A stretch of DNA of 64,000 bases from Thiomonas sp. FB-Cd (GCF_000733775.1 NZ_JPOE01000005.1:806001-870000), one strand, 5' to 3'; shown: positions 36,504-46,233, counted from the first letter of the stretch. The notes: a model not told the origin generated them from the letters alone. A program made the numbers and translations.

Positions 36504-39500
36504 CTACACGCCGCTATCGAGCACCGTGAGCAAGTCGGCCGGGTGCCGAACCATCCGGTAGCTCCACGCACCGTAACGGCCGTCGTGGTTCACGGCTCCA
36601 CACCAGCGATGCGCCGCGGCAGCTTTGATTTCGGCATCGCCGAGCTCGCCCTTGACTTCGACTATCAGCCGCCTACCGTCGGTCAACTCCACGAGAAAAT
36701 CCGGGAGGTATTTACGTCGAAGTCCATCTTTGCGATACGGCACCACGAAACCGAGGTGGTCATTCTTGACCCAGCGTTTGACACGGATGTGGGCATCCAA
36801 TGCGGTGGCTGCAGCCTGCTCCCACGTCTTGGTGTCGGCCACAATGGCGTTGAGGTGGCACTTTTGCGCGGGCCACGGCTGCCGACCGGTGTAGAACTCC
36901 ACATAGCGGGTTGAACGCTCTCCTGCACTGCCCGGCGCGACAACTGGCCGTTCGCGGGCCTTGCCACTCTCGTCTACGGCCTGGACGGCATCGAGCAGAA
37001 TCCCGACCGCCTTCTGAAAATACGGATTGAGCGCTACGTCTTGTGGGGCTCGGTTACCACGGCAATCGAGCTTGGACGCCAGGAACTGCTGGGTAAATCC
37101 GAGCAGCTGCGGGAACAGCCGGTGCATTGGAATTTCCTCGCCGCGCTCCCGCACCCATTGCTGAGCCAAGACCTTTGCCAGCGTGAAGGCGACCTGCTGC
37201 ACGCGCACCTTTGAACGCCACTGCGCAAGGTCCACCACACCAGCAGCTCCAGGGCCGTACGCGGCCAGAGTCCCGTCCACCGTGGTCAGCCCCTTCATCA
37301 AGGTGATGTCGGGCACCTCCATCGGGTCCAGAGCCAAGGTTGGCACTTTGGGCCAATCGACCGCCAGACGCGTGATGCCGGGGTCCACATAGCCTTCAAC
37401 CACCGGGAACGTGATTTCGTACTCGGACTTCTCGGGAACTGCGTAGATTTGATTCGCGGGAGGCGATGGCGGTTGCTGCGCACCGCCCTCCACCTTGAAC
37501 GGAATCAGCTCGAACGGCACACCGAACACCTTGGCCGTCTCTTCCCGAAAAAAGCCCGTCGCTTCGTCCACTGCGTAGGACGTGCGGCGTAGCGCGCGCC
37601 CGACGACCTGCTCGCACAGCAACTGCGAGCCGAAGGGCCGCAGGCCCACAACATGGGTGACGGTCGTTGCGTCCCAGCCTTCAGACAACATCGCCACGCT
37701 GATGATGCAGCGCACGTCCCGGCCAGGTGGAATGCTTGGGTCGATGGTGACGAGGCCGTTGTCCTCCTCCTCCATCGCCTTGTGGTTGTGCTTGTCCACC
37801 AAGGCCGCATATTCCTCGGGCACCTTGTTGCCCGGCCACGCTGTCCGACCGATGGTTTCCAGAACGAAACGCAGCCGACGTGCTTCGTCGTTCTTGCCGC
37901 CCCCTTCCGCAATATCCTCGGCAACCTTGCTATCCACGCGCACGGTCCACTCGCGGCCTGGCGCGTTACGGAATTGTTCAGGTGCAGCTCCATAGATTGG
38001 ATTGCCGTTGGCCAGCCAATCATGCAGTTCCTTGGCCAGAGCGGTATCTCGGCAGACGATGATGAATACGGGAGGCACGTCCGTTTTGCGGTGACCTGCC
38101 TCAAACTGCGCCTGCCAAGCTGCGGCCGTCTGCCGCCATTCATCGGCCAGCTGCATGATGGGCTGGGTGGCATAGCGCATCAACACATCAGGCGTGAGCT
38201 TGCCGCTGGCTCCGTCTTTCTCAGCCAGCTCCTGCACCCACCGCCAGACGTTGAAATAGGCCGGTGTCTGCGTGCCGCCGATGTCCTGAGTTGGCAACTG
38301 CGGGATTTTGACTAGCCCGGCCTCGATGGCTTCGAGCAGACTGAAATCCGAGACGACCCAAGGGAACGGTTTGCCGACCTCATTGCCACTGCCCTGGATA
38401 TAGAACGGCGTCGCGGACAAATCCAAGCAAAGACGAATCCCATTCTTCTTTCCGCCCAGCGCGTTGTTGATGCGGTCCAGACCCTCGACCCAGACGGTCG
38501 CCTCGCGGGCATCGACCTCGGCGGTTTCCTCGTCGATGGCGTAGCTGTCCTCGGCATCCAGCTTGCCCCGCCGGTAAGCGTGGTGCGCCTCGTCATTCAT
38601 CACGAAGATGGCCGAGCTTCGACCCTTCCGGTTACCCAGCACGCGACGCAAAAACGCCGCGTCGCTTTCGTAGTAACGCACCTCCCGGACATCGAACCCA
38701 GTCAGGCGTCCCTTAGCGTCGCGCAACTCGCGCACGATATCAAAGGCTCCGGTCAGCGCTTGTTGCCGAATGTCGGCTTCGCTCAGGTCATCCCGGCCGC
38801 CGAGCTTGACGGTGCGCAGCTTCTCGACCGGAACCCCACGCTTGACCACGCGGGCCGATTTGCCATTCACGTCGCTCAGTTCGCGCCGTTCGAGGTTGTG
38901 CCAATTGGTGATAAACACCTCCCCGCGCCGCAGGTCCGGCATGCGTTGCAGGGGAACTAGCTGACGGGTGCGGTACAGGCTCAGCTCATCTAAATTAGGG
39001 TCCAGCTCCCGCAATCGGTCGCGGATAGTGACGTTCGGGCAAACAAGCAGCACCGTGTCGGAATATGCCGGGTTTTGGGGCTGGGCCACCTTATTCAGAA
39101 TCGACCACGCGGCGAGCATCCCCATGACGGTCGTCTTGCCGCTGCCCGTAGCCATCTTGAGGGCGTAGCGGACAAAGGCCTTGTAACCTGCCTCTTTGGC
39201 ATCGCCGCCGGGCTCATCGGTCGGTACGTTCACCCCTTGCTTGAGGTCGTCCGGCCCTTCCACAAGAAACAGCACGGTTTCGACGGCTTCGAGCTGGGCA
39301 TAAAACAGCCGTTGCTGCCGGTCAGGCGACTGCCAAAGTTCAAGCAATTCGCGGGTAACCTTGGTGGCTCCCGCATAGTCTCGCTCGCGCCATTCCTGGC
39401 GGCGCTGGCGAATCAAATTCGCCAAGTCCAGCAGATATTCCTGGCCTTTCGAGGCGTCATCGAACAGTGCTTCCTGCTTCTTGGTCTTGCGCCCTCGGGC

Positions 39501-39650
39501 CGCACGGTCAGGCACGCGGAAGAAATACGACGCAGGCCGTCGGCCGGAACGTTTCTCGGGAGGTTTGGCAACCTCGATATGCCAATGAAATTGCGGCTTG
39601 TCGTAGGGCGAATTGATGATGGGCGCTTCGACGGCGTTGATTTGGCTCAT
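36504..39650 (-). CDS. res: type III-like restriction subunit: helicase with C-terminal nuclease
   Basis: A 1048-residue SF2 helicase-nuclease. Walker A ATGSGKT at 167-173, DEAH at 353-356, DLSATPF as motif III, and QVVGRALRR as motif VI. Near the C-terminus YLPDFLVELTDGRRLIVEVKG is a PD-(D/E)xK nuclease site. The start ATG overlaps the DUF262 stop by four bases, and that gene overlaps the methyltransferase gene, so the three are one translationally coupled operon. The likely role is ATP-driven cutting of unmodified invading DNA. The gene is complete. It is convergent with repA. Confidence 0.92.
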   Translation of the reverse strand: MSQINAVEAPIINSPYDKPQFHWHIEVAKPPEKRSGRRPASYFFRVPDRAARGRKTKKQEALFDDASKGQEYLLDLANLIRQRRQEWRERDYAGATKVTRELLELWQSPDRQQRLFYAQLEAVETVLFLVEGPDDLKQGVNVPTDEPGGDAKEAGYKAFVRYALKMATGSGKTTVMGMLAAWSILNKVAQPQNPAYSDTVLLVCPNVTIRDRLRELDPNLDELSLYRTRQLVPLQRMPDLRRGEVFITNWHNLERRELSDVNGKSARVVKRGVPVEKLRTVKLGGRDDLSEADIRQQALTGAFDIVRELRDAKGRLTGFDVREVRYYESDAAFLRRVLGNRKGRSSAIFVMNDEAHHAYRRGKLDAEDSYAIDEETAEVDAREATVWVEGLDRINNALGGKKNGIRLCLDLSATPFYIQGSGNEVGKPFPWVVSDFSLLEAIEAGLVKIPQLPTQDIGGTQTPAYFNVWRWVQELAEKDGASGKLTPDVLMRYATQPIMQLADEWRQTAAAWQAQFEAGHRKTDVPPVFIIVCRDTALAKELHDWLANGNPIYGAAPEQFRNAPGREWTVRVDSKVAEDIAEGGGKNDEARRLRFVLETIGRTAWPGNKVPEEYAALVDKHNHKAMEEEDNGLVTIDPSIPPGRDVRCIISVAMLSEGWDATTVTHVVGLRPFGSQLLCEQVVGRALRRTSYAVDEATGFFREETAKVFGVPFELIPFKVEGGAQQPPSPPANQIYAVPEKSEYEITFPVVEGYVDPGITRLAVDWPKVPTLALDPMEVPDITLMKGLTTVDGTLAAYGPGAAGVVDLAQWRSKVRVQQVAFTLAKVLAQQWVRERGEEIPMHRLFPQLLGFTQQFLASKLDCRGNRAPQDVALNPYFQKAVGILLDAVQAVDESGKARERPVVAPGSAGERSTRYVEFYTGRQPWPAQKCHLNAIVADTKTWEQAAATALDAHIRVKRWVKNDHLGFVVPYRKDGLRRKYLPDFLVELTDGRRLIVEVKGELGDAEIKAAAAHRWCGAVNHDGRYGAWSYRMVRHPADLLTVLDSGV

Positions 39651-41395
39651 CCCTCCCCTCCTGCCTTAGCAGTCGCCAGCTCGGGATTCACCGTTCGGTC
39701 GCAAATCTCCCAGATGCGTTGCAGCCGACGGTCTCTAAAGCTTCGATAGGTTGATTCGTCAAAGACAAGCTTCTTGGTATCTGTCGCGAACTCATCAAGG
39801 AGAAGGTGCTTCTCGATGGGGCAACCGTACGACTTGAGGCGTCCAAAGTAACTATCCGGGAGCTCTGCGCGCTTGCGGATGTTGTCGGTAGCTCCCACGA
39901 AACGGAAGTTGCCCAGGGTATTGACCTCGGCGCCGCCAAGGCCCAGTTTGGTAGACAAAGCATGCCGAGGGTAGATGTGGTCGATGTGTGGTTCGTTGCC
40001 CTTGCACTTCACATCGAAAGGCGAGCCCCCCATCTGGTCCACATATACCAGGTTGAGCAGCAAGAACCGTAGCCGCGTCTGTTCCAAGTCTTGCTTATAC
40101 AGGTTGGTCGAATAGCCGCGGCCGGAGAAGTAGTCCTTGACGGACTGCATCGGAAAACTTCCTGTGCAGTGCTGGCCAACCACCGAATGAAGGCCGTTGA
40201 TGACCTTATCCGTGCCATGGGAGTACCACCCGAAGAGCTGAGCCTTGTAGTAGTACCCCCGCATCAGCGCCCGGCTGCGCTCGTTGGGCTTCGGGTTGAA
40301 ATACAAGTAATCGAACAGCGGGATAAAGCTATTGTGGCTGCGAACCACCTTCTCGGAATAGACTTTCAAATCTGTCTTCAGAAAGTCATGAAGCTCCTGA
40401 AATGCTGCCTCGGCCTTGTCCCAACCCTCCTTCATATCTGCGAGCAACTTAGCACCATCGGCGCCCGTAAATTTCTCCGCCGACGCCTCGGCTCCGCGCC
40501 CATGCACGACTAGCAAGCACTTCAGCGGGAATGTCTTGTCGAAGCCGATTTTGGTGCTGTTGAGCAGTGCGGTGGTCTCTTCAATCGCCTCCTCGATTTC
40601 GTCCCAGCCCTCCTTCATGGCGGCGAACATCAGGTCAGAGGCGTCAAGTTTGGTGCCACCGGAGTTCACGCGGACGAAAATATCCAGAACGGTCCCGTAG
40701 GTGTAATTGTTCGCTACACCATCGAGCTCTTGAATCCAGAAATGCTTGTCCTCGCGCAGCAGAGAGACCAGTTGCGCGAAATTGCGTCGTACCCGCTTTT
40801 GACGTGCTTTCTGGTCCGCCGAATTGGGCCGTGCCTCCGCAGGCTGGGCATCCTCCGCCTCATCGAGGTGCTCATTCATGTCATCGGCGAGTTCCTCCGA
40901 GTTTCGCTGCCCATCCTTGCCAACCAGGTCGGCCACGCGGTACCACGGACGAGGCAACGCCACCTTGGAGAATTTGAGCGCGTAAAGCAAGCCGTCTTCA
41001 GACATGACGTCGCCATTGCTTGTGTCGAAGTAAGCCTCCAGTCGCTCTTCGTTGGCGCCTTTGATGGCACCGGCAAACGTCGCATACAGGGTCTGCAAAC
41101 GCTGCTGTCCGTCCAGCACGAATGTTTTTTCGCATCCAGCCTTGCTAACGTTGGGCTCGTAGTAGTCGCTCAGGTTGGGGTCCCATTCGACCTCTTCCAT
41201 GAACTTACGAGCCTTGATTTCGTCCTTGGTTTTCCAGAACAGCAGCGTCTGAATGGGGTAGTTACGCATCAAGCTATCGAACAGCTTGAGCATCTGCTCT
41301 TCCTCCCACACAAAGGGTCGCTGGATGTGCGGCAGGAACAGCCCCTTATTGATGCTCTGAATGAGGTTAAACAGCGAACTCGGCTTGTAGCTCAT
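39647..41395 (-). CDS. DUF262/DUF1524-type (GmrSD-like) nuclease
   Basis: A 582-residue protein. The N-terminal DUF262 domain shows LPHIQRPFVWEEEQM, the nucleotide-binding FVLDGQQRLQTLYATF and IFVRVNSGGTKLDASDL. The C-terminal part has HIDHIYPRHAL and NTLGNFRFVGATDNIRKR, an HNH-like nuclease arrangement as in DUF1524. This is the layout of GmrSD, a type IV enzyme that cuts DNA with modified bases. It sits between mod and res with four-base overlaps on both sides, so it is part of the same defence operon. It may hit phages whose base modifications block the type III-like pair. Confidence 0.88.
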   Translation of the reverse strand: MSYKPSSLFNLIQSINKGLFLPHIQRPFVWEEEQMLKLFDSLMRNYPIQTLLFWKTKDEIKARKFMEEVEWDPNLSDYYEPNVSKAGCEKTFVLDGQQRLQTLYATFAGAIKGANEERLEAYFDTSNGDVMSEDGLLYALKFSKVALPRPWYRVADLVGKDGQRNSEELADDMNEHLDEAEDAQPAEARPNSADQKARQKRVRRNFAQLVSLLREDKHFWIQELDGVANNYTYGTVLDIFVRVNSGGTKLDASDLMFAAMKEGWDEIEEAIEETTALLNSTKIGFDKTFPLKCLLVVHGRGAEASAEKFTGADGAKLLADMKEGWDKAEAAFQELHDFLKTDLKVYSEKVVRSHNSFIPLFDYLYFNPKPNERSRALMRGYYYKAQLFGWYSHGTDKVINGLHSVVGQHCTGSFPMQSVKDYFSGRGYSTNLYKQDLEQTRLRFLLLNLVYVDQMGGSPFDVKCKGNEPHIDHIYPRHALSTKLGLGGAEVNTLGNFRFVGATDNIRKRAELPDSYFGRLKSYGCPIEKHLLLDEFATDTKKLVFDESTYRSFRDRRLQRIWEICDRTVNPELATAKAGGEG

Positions 41396-44151
41396 GCCTT
41401 CACCTCTAGTACGCGCATCAGCTCGTTGCCACGCTCATCGATGACTTTGACCGCCACGCGCCGTTTCGGCCCTAAGGCAAAGGGTTCGCTGACCGTGCCC
41501 GCCAAGTGCGACCACACGGAGGGGTCGAACTCCGCTTTTAGCGATTTTTGCAGGTTGTCCCACGTGGCCGTTTTAGGAAAGAACACCTGGGTTGCATAGA
41601 AACACATGCCGTCGTAATCGGTATCCAGCATCCAGGCAGGCATGTTCTGCCCCTCGATGCTCTCCTGGTCCATCGTGGCCGGGTTAAAAATATCCAAACC
41701 CAGCAATTCGACCTCGTAAAGGTCGGCACCGTCGGTATTTTTCTTGCCGGTCTTGCGTATCACGGTATCCGGTAACCCTGTAACGGAAAAAATCTCGCTG
41801 GCCCGGCTCGTCTTGAGCAGGTCGCTCATGGCCACATCAGGAGTTACTGTTACGTAGTTACAAGCGATGCGCAGCTTTGCACGGTCCTCCAGCAGCTCGC
41901 GGGCCTTCGCCTGGATGGCGAAGCCAAAGAAATAAAGCTGGAGAAATTTCAGAAAATACGCCTCGCGCGCCGCCTCAAACACCACGTCCGACGAGATAGC
42001 CCCATCCTCGGGGCCGAACACGATGCCGATGCGCTGCCCTTCTGTGTCAACCGCCTCCGCGTGCAGCACGTCACTATCGGACATGCGCCGTATGTCGGCC
42101 AGCACCAGTTCCCGGTTACCGGGCAGTCGCAGCGTCTTGGATTGGCGCAGCACCTGGGTCATGCGCTCGATGTGGGTCGCAGGGTCGCCATAGCGCGCTG
42201 CCGGGTCGGCCACGGCCAGCGGCAGGCCGCCGTTCGCCGCATCGGCCGCGCCGATGGCGTCGTCGAGCAACTGTGCCGAGGCAGGCTGCGCAGCGGCGGC
42301 GGGTTCATCGTCCACCACTTGGACCGGCGCGATGGTGGCCTCCACCACGAAAGGCCCCGCCACGCGCACCACGCCGGTATTCACTTCGGGCCGGTCCACC
42401 AGCACTTCGGTGGCCGGTGCTTCATCGTTGGCGATGGACTTCAGCGTGATGTGCGGCACCAGACCGCCGACCTCTTCCCCCTTGCGATTCTGGCGGCGCC
42501 TGTATTCGAATCCGCCGACTGGGCCGGCCTGCGGGCTCTTCAACTCGTAGTACGGGAAAGTCGCTGTCAGCAGGCGCTGCCGCGCCAGCGCGAGCGGCAC
42601 GCGCGATGTGTCGCAGGTAATCCAGCGTCGCCCCCACTGCTCAGCAACATAGGCAGTCGTTCCCGAACCGCAGGTAGTGTCAAGAACTAAGTCACCTGGG
42701 TCTGAGCACATGAGCATGCACCGCTCAATGAACTTTTCTGCGGTCTGCACGACGTACAGCTTCGCTTTGGCGGCGGGCTTATCTGTCCAGCAATTGTCGA
42801 ATTGCTGCCAAGGGAAATCAGTTTGATAGCTCTTGAAATATGGGTCCTTCCCCAATACAAACAGGCGGTTTCGCTCTTTTAGCCGCTCAATCCCTCTCGG
42901 ATTTGTTGACCAACTCTTTCCCCCTGCGGGATAGAAAGTCTTTCCGCTCAGTTCGAACTCAAAAGTACAACTTTCGGTGAATCCTGACGACGTGAGGTTA
43001 CGGCGACGAAATATGCCGGAATGGTCTTTGAGGGCATCAAACTCTTCCTCGCTGAGGACTCTATAGCCCAAGGGTTGTGATTTGTCGTCAATAAACTTGT
43101 ATTCGCGGTCTCCGCTTATGTCACGAGACTTGAAGATGGGTCTATACTTCTGCCGCGCCGCATCTTTTGCGTACCAAAGGATGTAGTCGTAGACCCGGGC
43201 TAGGCCTTTTTGCCCAAGGGGGTCCGCAGCCTTAAACGCTATTTGTGCAGAGAAATTCCTTTCACCGAAAATCTCGTCGAGTATTTCCCGGACATGATGA
43301 ATGTTTTCGTCTGCAATTTGAACAAAAATGCTTCCGGACTCGTTCAATAGCTCTTTGGCCAAGAGCAGGCGGTCTCGCATGTACGTCAAGTATGAATGCA
43401 GACCCATTTCCCAAGTATCACGATACGCCTTCACCATTTCTGGTTCGCGCGTCATATCGTCGTCGCCACCGTGCTTTACGTCTCGACGGCGAATAAATGG
43501 CTGAAAATTCGACCCGAATTTCACCCCATAAGGCGGGTCCATATAAACCATCTGCACCTGGCCACCCAAACCCTCGAACTCCAACAACGAGTTCATGATT
43601 TGCAGGCTGTCGCCCAGAATCATCCGGTTCTGCCACGGCCCCTTGTGCTCGTAGGCGTCCAGCTTGTCGGTCACGTCCAGCCCGCCGTCGCCGAACAGGT
43701 CCAGCGTCGTGCCCTTGGCCTTGCGGCTCTTGATGCCGTCGAGGATGGCCTTGGTCGATTGCCGCTCGTGCACGAACAGCGGCACCGTGGGCACCTCAAT
43801 CTGGTGGCGCTCGGCCTTCCCCGCCCAGTTCAGGAAGGGCTGTGACAGACTCTTGAGCAGGTCAGCCGCAGCCTTCAGCGACTGCACCTGCACCCCACCA
43901 CCAGCCCAAACCTGCGGCGCGGCGAACACCATCGCTTCGCCCTCGGTGGCGCAGCGCTGCACCAGGCAAATCAGCCACTCGGCCAGGTCGCGGTTACGGT
44001 TCTCGTCCCAGCTCAAGGCTGGGTCGAGGCTGCTGTCGTAACGGTAGGTCTTTGCAGGTCTTTTGGCAGAAAACTGGTCTTGCAAGCCCACATCCGGGCG
44101 TTGCGTCGCTTCTTGGCTGTGGGTGTAGTTTGTTGTTGTCGGGTTGGCCAT
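41392..44151 (-). CDS. mod: site-specific DNA methyltransferase (type III Mod-like, beta class)
   Basis: A 919-residue N6-adenine or N4-cytosine methyltransferase. MDPPYGVKF (motif IV) precedes LDTTCGSGTTAYVAEQW (motif I), the beta-class order of type III Mod proteins. The 350-residue C-terminal part after the catalytic domain is unusual in length and includes a long Ala/Val/Asp-rich linker; it may contain target recognition or the contact to the nuclease partners. The Shine-Dalgarno AGGGA lies in a perfect 12-bp hairpin four bases before the start codon, so translation may be regulated. First gene of the mod-DUF262-res block. Confidence 0.92.
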   Translation of the reverse strand: MANPTTTNYTHSQEATQRPDVGLQDQFSAKRPAKTYRYDSSLDPALSWDENRNRDLAEWLICLVQRCATEGEAMVFAAPQVWAGGGVQVQSLKAAADLLKSLSQPFLNWAGKAERHQIEVPTVPLFVHERQSTKAILDGIKSRKAKGTTLDLFGDGGLDVTDKLDAYEHKGPWQNRMILGDSLQIMNSLLEFEGLGGQVQMVYMDPPYGVKFGSNFQPFIRRRDVKHGGDDDMTREPEMVKAYRDTWEMGLHSYLTYMRDRLLLAKELLNESGSIFVQIADENIHHVREILDEIFGERNFSAQIAFKAADPLGQKGLARVYDYILWYAKDAARQKYRPIFKSRDISGDREYKFIDDKSQPLGYRVLSEEEFDALKDHSGIFRRRNLTSSGFTESCTFEFELSGKTFYPAGGKSWSTNPRGIERLKERNRLFVLGKDPYFKSYQTDFPWQQFDNCWTDKPAAKAKLYVVQTAEKFIERCMLMCSDPGDLVLDTTCGSGTTAYVAEQWGRRWITCDTSRVPLALARQRLLTATFPYYELKSPQAGPVGGFEYRRRQNRKGEEVGGLVPHITLKSIANDEAPATEVLVDRPEVNTGVVRVAGPFVVEATIAPVQVVDDEPAAAAQPASAQLLDDAIGAADAANGGLPLAVADPAARYGDPATHIERMTQVLRQSKTLRLPGNRELVLADIRRMSDSDVLHAEAVDTEGQRIGIVFGPEDGAISSDVVFEAAREAYFLKFLQLYFFGFAIQAKARELLEDRAKLRIACNYVTVTPDVAMSDLLKTSRASEIFSVTGLPDTVIRKTGKKNTDGADLYEVELLGLDIFNPATMDQESIEGQNMPAWMLDTDYDGMCFYATQVFFPKTATWDNLQKSLKAEFDPSVWSHLAGTVSEPFALGPKRRVAVKVIDERGNELMRVLEVKA

Positions 44152-44155
44152 CGGG

Positions 44156-44185
44156 GTCCCTGCATTGGCGTGTCAATGCAGGGAC
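44156..44185 (-). promoter_or_regulatory. perfect 12-bp hairpin covering the mod ribosome binding site
   Basis: Arms GTCCCTGCATTG (44156-44167) and CAATGCAGGGAC (44174-44185) with a six-base loop. In the mod transcript the 3' arm contains AGGGA, the likely Shine-Dalgarno sequence, and the hairpin ends four bases before the ATG. It could block translation or be an operator for a dimeric repressor. Confidence 0.75.
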
Positions 44186-44236
44186 ATCCGCCCTTGGCGA
44201 CCACCGCCAGAACGCCCGCATCGAGCTCGGGGCAAT

Positions 44237-44470
44237 TTACCAAACATCCATCGCAGAATCGGCACTATGAAACACATCGGTACACCCTGAAGATGAAAAC
44301 GACGACCAATCCGACAGCGACGAGCTACTCGTGCAGATATCCTGCACCACAAATCCAGCCTGCAACCCGTTAGAGCACGGTGCGATGGCATGGTCATCTG
44401 TGATGTAGGACCGACAGACCTCTGACGGACCGGCCAAGACCCAACCGCATAGAACATTCCAAAGTTTCAT
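44237..44470 (-). CDS. putative small protein, 77 aa
   Basis: The start ATG 44470 is preceded by AAGGA eight bases away, the best ribosome binding site in this area, and follows the ardC-like stop by 46 bases. The product begins MKLWNVLCGWVLAGPSEV and then has a Ser-rich stretch with several cysteines. No family is recognised. The good start signal supports translation, but the composition of the second half is untypical, so only the first part may be meaningful. It lies between ardC and mod on the same strand. Confidence 0.4.
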   Translation of the reverse strand: MKLWNVLCGWVLAGPSEVCRSYITDDHAIAPCSNGLQAGFVVQDICTSSSSLSDWSSFSSSGCTDVFHSADSAMDVW

Positions 44471-44516
44471 TTCGTTTTCCTTTTAATGAGCACCCGCACT
44501 GTGGGCGGGCAGGTTT

Positions 44517-45380
44517 TCAGGTGGATGCTTTTGGTTGGCCCGCAGCCAAGATGCGCTGCGCTGCCGAAAACATGCGCTTTGCCGATTTCTCCGGCAATTG
44601 CCCGCCATCGAGCCAACCTTGGATGTAGTGGCGCGATTCCGGCAGGCCAGGCAATCCCAGCAGAGCGCAGAGCACATAAGCGACACCTTCCGCCTCGACT
44701 TCCTGAAGCGAACGCGACAGCATGAGCGTGTCCGAGCATTCGCTCTGCGCTGTGTGGCCGAGCACCACATGCGCCAGCTCGTGAAATCTTGTCTTGTGCG
44801 GATAGAGCGCAACCGGATTGACTGCGATTTGCCGCCTTTGTGCGTAGCCTTGCACGTTACCGTTGAGCATGGAAAACCGAGCCTCCGTGACATCCAGCGT
44901 CACTAGGGCCAGGCCGGCATCCCATGCCGGAATCGCCAACGGCGACAACTCGACCTCTGCGCCCTCGGTCTGCTCTAGAGAAAACCAGTTCCGCGCAAGC
45001 TTGAACAGAGTGAACGTGTCCGCTTCATCGGTGCCGTTCTGGTCGCCCTTGGCCTGCCGTTTGAGCGTCACAGGCATGTACAGGGTTAACGCCTTCTCGC
45101 CCTTGCGCACCGCCCGTCCTAAGTCTTGCCAGCCCCGAAAACTAGCAATCGGCGATAGCGGAAGACCTCGGCTCAACAGTTGCGACGCGGCGAACAGCTG
45201 ATTGCCCAGGCTGTAGCGGTGAAACCGGCTGTAGGCCTTGCTGACCAGCCCCGGCTCAGTCAGTGCGTGTTGCAACAGATTGGAGAACACACGTTCTGCT
45301 GGTTGGTGAGCCTCGGGGGGATTGGGGGGAACGCCCAGGGTTGGATTGGGGTTCGTGGTGGTGATGGTCGCATTCGTCAT
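44517..45380 (-). CDS. ardC: ArdC-like antirestriction protein with zinc metallopeptidase motif
   Basis: A 287-residue protein. The N-terminal half (SLGNQLFAASQLLSRGLPL, GWQDLGRAVRKGEKALTLY) is the single-strand DNA-binding ArdC domain. The second half has RFHELAHVVLGH, with HELAH at 200-204 as zinc site, and EVEAEGVAYVLCALLGL supplying the likely third ligand E231. ArdC proteins of plasmids protect incoming DNA from host restriction. It is upstream of the mod operon and could act with it: protecting the island on entry before its own methylation is established. Start ATG 45380 has GGAGAG upstream. Confidence 0.88.
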   Translation of the reverse strand: MTNATITTTNPNPTLGVPPNPPEAHQPAERVFSNLLQHALTEPGLVSKAYSRFHRYSLGNQLFAASQLLSRGLPLSPIASFRGWQDLGRAVRKGEKALTLYMPVTLKRQAKGDQNGTDEADTFTLFKLARNWFSLEQTEGAEVELSPLAIPAWDAGLALVTLDVTEARFSMLNGNVQGYAQRRQIAVNPVALYPHKTRFHELAHVVLGHTAQSECSDTLMLSRSLQEVEAEGVAYVLCALLGLPGLPESRHYIQGWLDGGQLPEKSAKRMFSAAQRILAAGQPKAST

Positions 45381-46233
45381 GGTTACTCTCCTTTCACACT
45401 GTGTCTGCTCGTCGGAGCCGCCTCAAGGGAGAGGTCGCGCGCAGGTGGGAGGCCGGAATAAGCCGGGATGCAGGTCGGCATGACAGAGCCGCTGGCGATG
45501 GCGTGGCGACGTGCTTTTCCCCGGCCCGGTCGAACCCGAGCACGGGCCTTGGTGGCTCAGAAAGAGCTGAGTGGGAAAGGGATGGGCGAATGCGACCGGC
45601 CTTCGTCACCATGCCGTTTGGCACGGTCTGCTTGCAGACGGTGCCAGTTGCCTCGGCAAGCATCGCGCGCAACACCGGGCACAGCCGGGTGTGTAGGGGG
45701 AGCCACGGCGGCGCCGTGGGGCCAGGGCGTTCAGCCCGCGGCCCCGCAAGGTGCGCCCGGCCCCAGACGGGCCGCCTTGCGGCGGGGGAGCCAAGCACCA
45801 GTCTGCGTGACGCAGCCCGCCAGGGTGCCGACCGTCCAGGGAGACAGGCGAAGCCCTGCGCCGCAGGCAGGCAGCCCCCAGGCTGCCGGTGGAGCTTGGG
45901 GGGCGCAGCCCGGCGCCCAAGCCGCAGGCGCGGGAAACCCGGTGGAGTCCGAGCCACAGGCGACGGACCGCAGGCGCAGCCGTAGCCGGTGCAGCGTCCA
46001 GCGCAACGGTTCACCGGGTTTCCCGCGCCTTGGATGCCGCGCCAGCGGTGTCCAAGGTGTGGGCGCCCGGATTCAAAGGATGCGCGCCCCGTCCAGGGGC
46101 AAGAGCCGCGGCTGAGCGTCCAGCGAAGGAAAAGTGGCGTCGTCCGCCGTGTTCACCTCCCCCGTGCGCCTCCAGGCGCATGGGGACATGCATGGCAGGG
46201 CTGTCGCTATACGTGTCAGGAGGAAGACAGAAG
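45381..46233. other. GC-rich non-coding block with inverted repeats, possible replication or transfer origin
   Basis: This 850-base stretch lies between divergent ardC and the winged-helix gene. It has a hairpin at 45620-45645 (GGCACGGTCTGC-TT-GCAGACGGTGCC, one mismatch), a hairpin CCACGGC-GGC-GCCGTGG at 45703-45719, and an 18-bp perfect inverted repeat at 45927-45944 and 46012-46029. Open frames across it are Arg/Pro/Gly-rich on both strands. The structures and the nearby repA and ardC suggest an origin, but neither oriV iterons nor a nic site can be named. Confidence 0.5.
45927..46029. repeat. 18-bp perfect inverted repeat, arms 67 bp apart
   Basis: GGCGCGGGAAACCCGGTG at 45927-45944 and its exact reverse complement at 46012-46029. 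The length makes chance unlikely even in GC-rich DNA. Confidence 0.9.

Noticed and set aside
45401..46115. Protein genes in the GC-rich block (about 195-215 residues on both strands)
   Set aside because: Arg/Pro/Gly-rich composition on all frames, no ribosome binding sites, and the block is full of inverted repeats.
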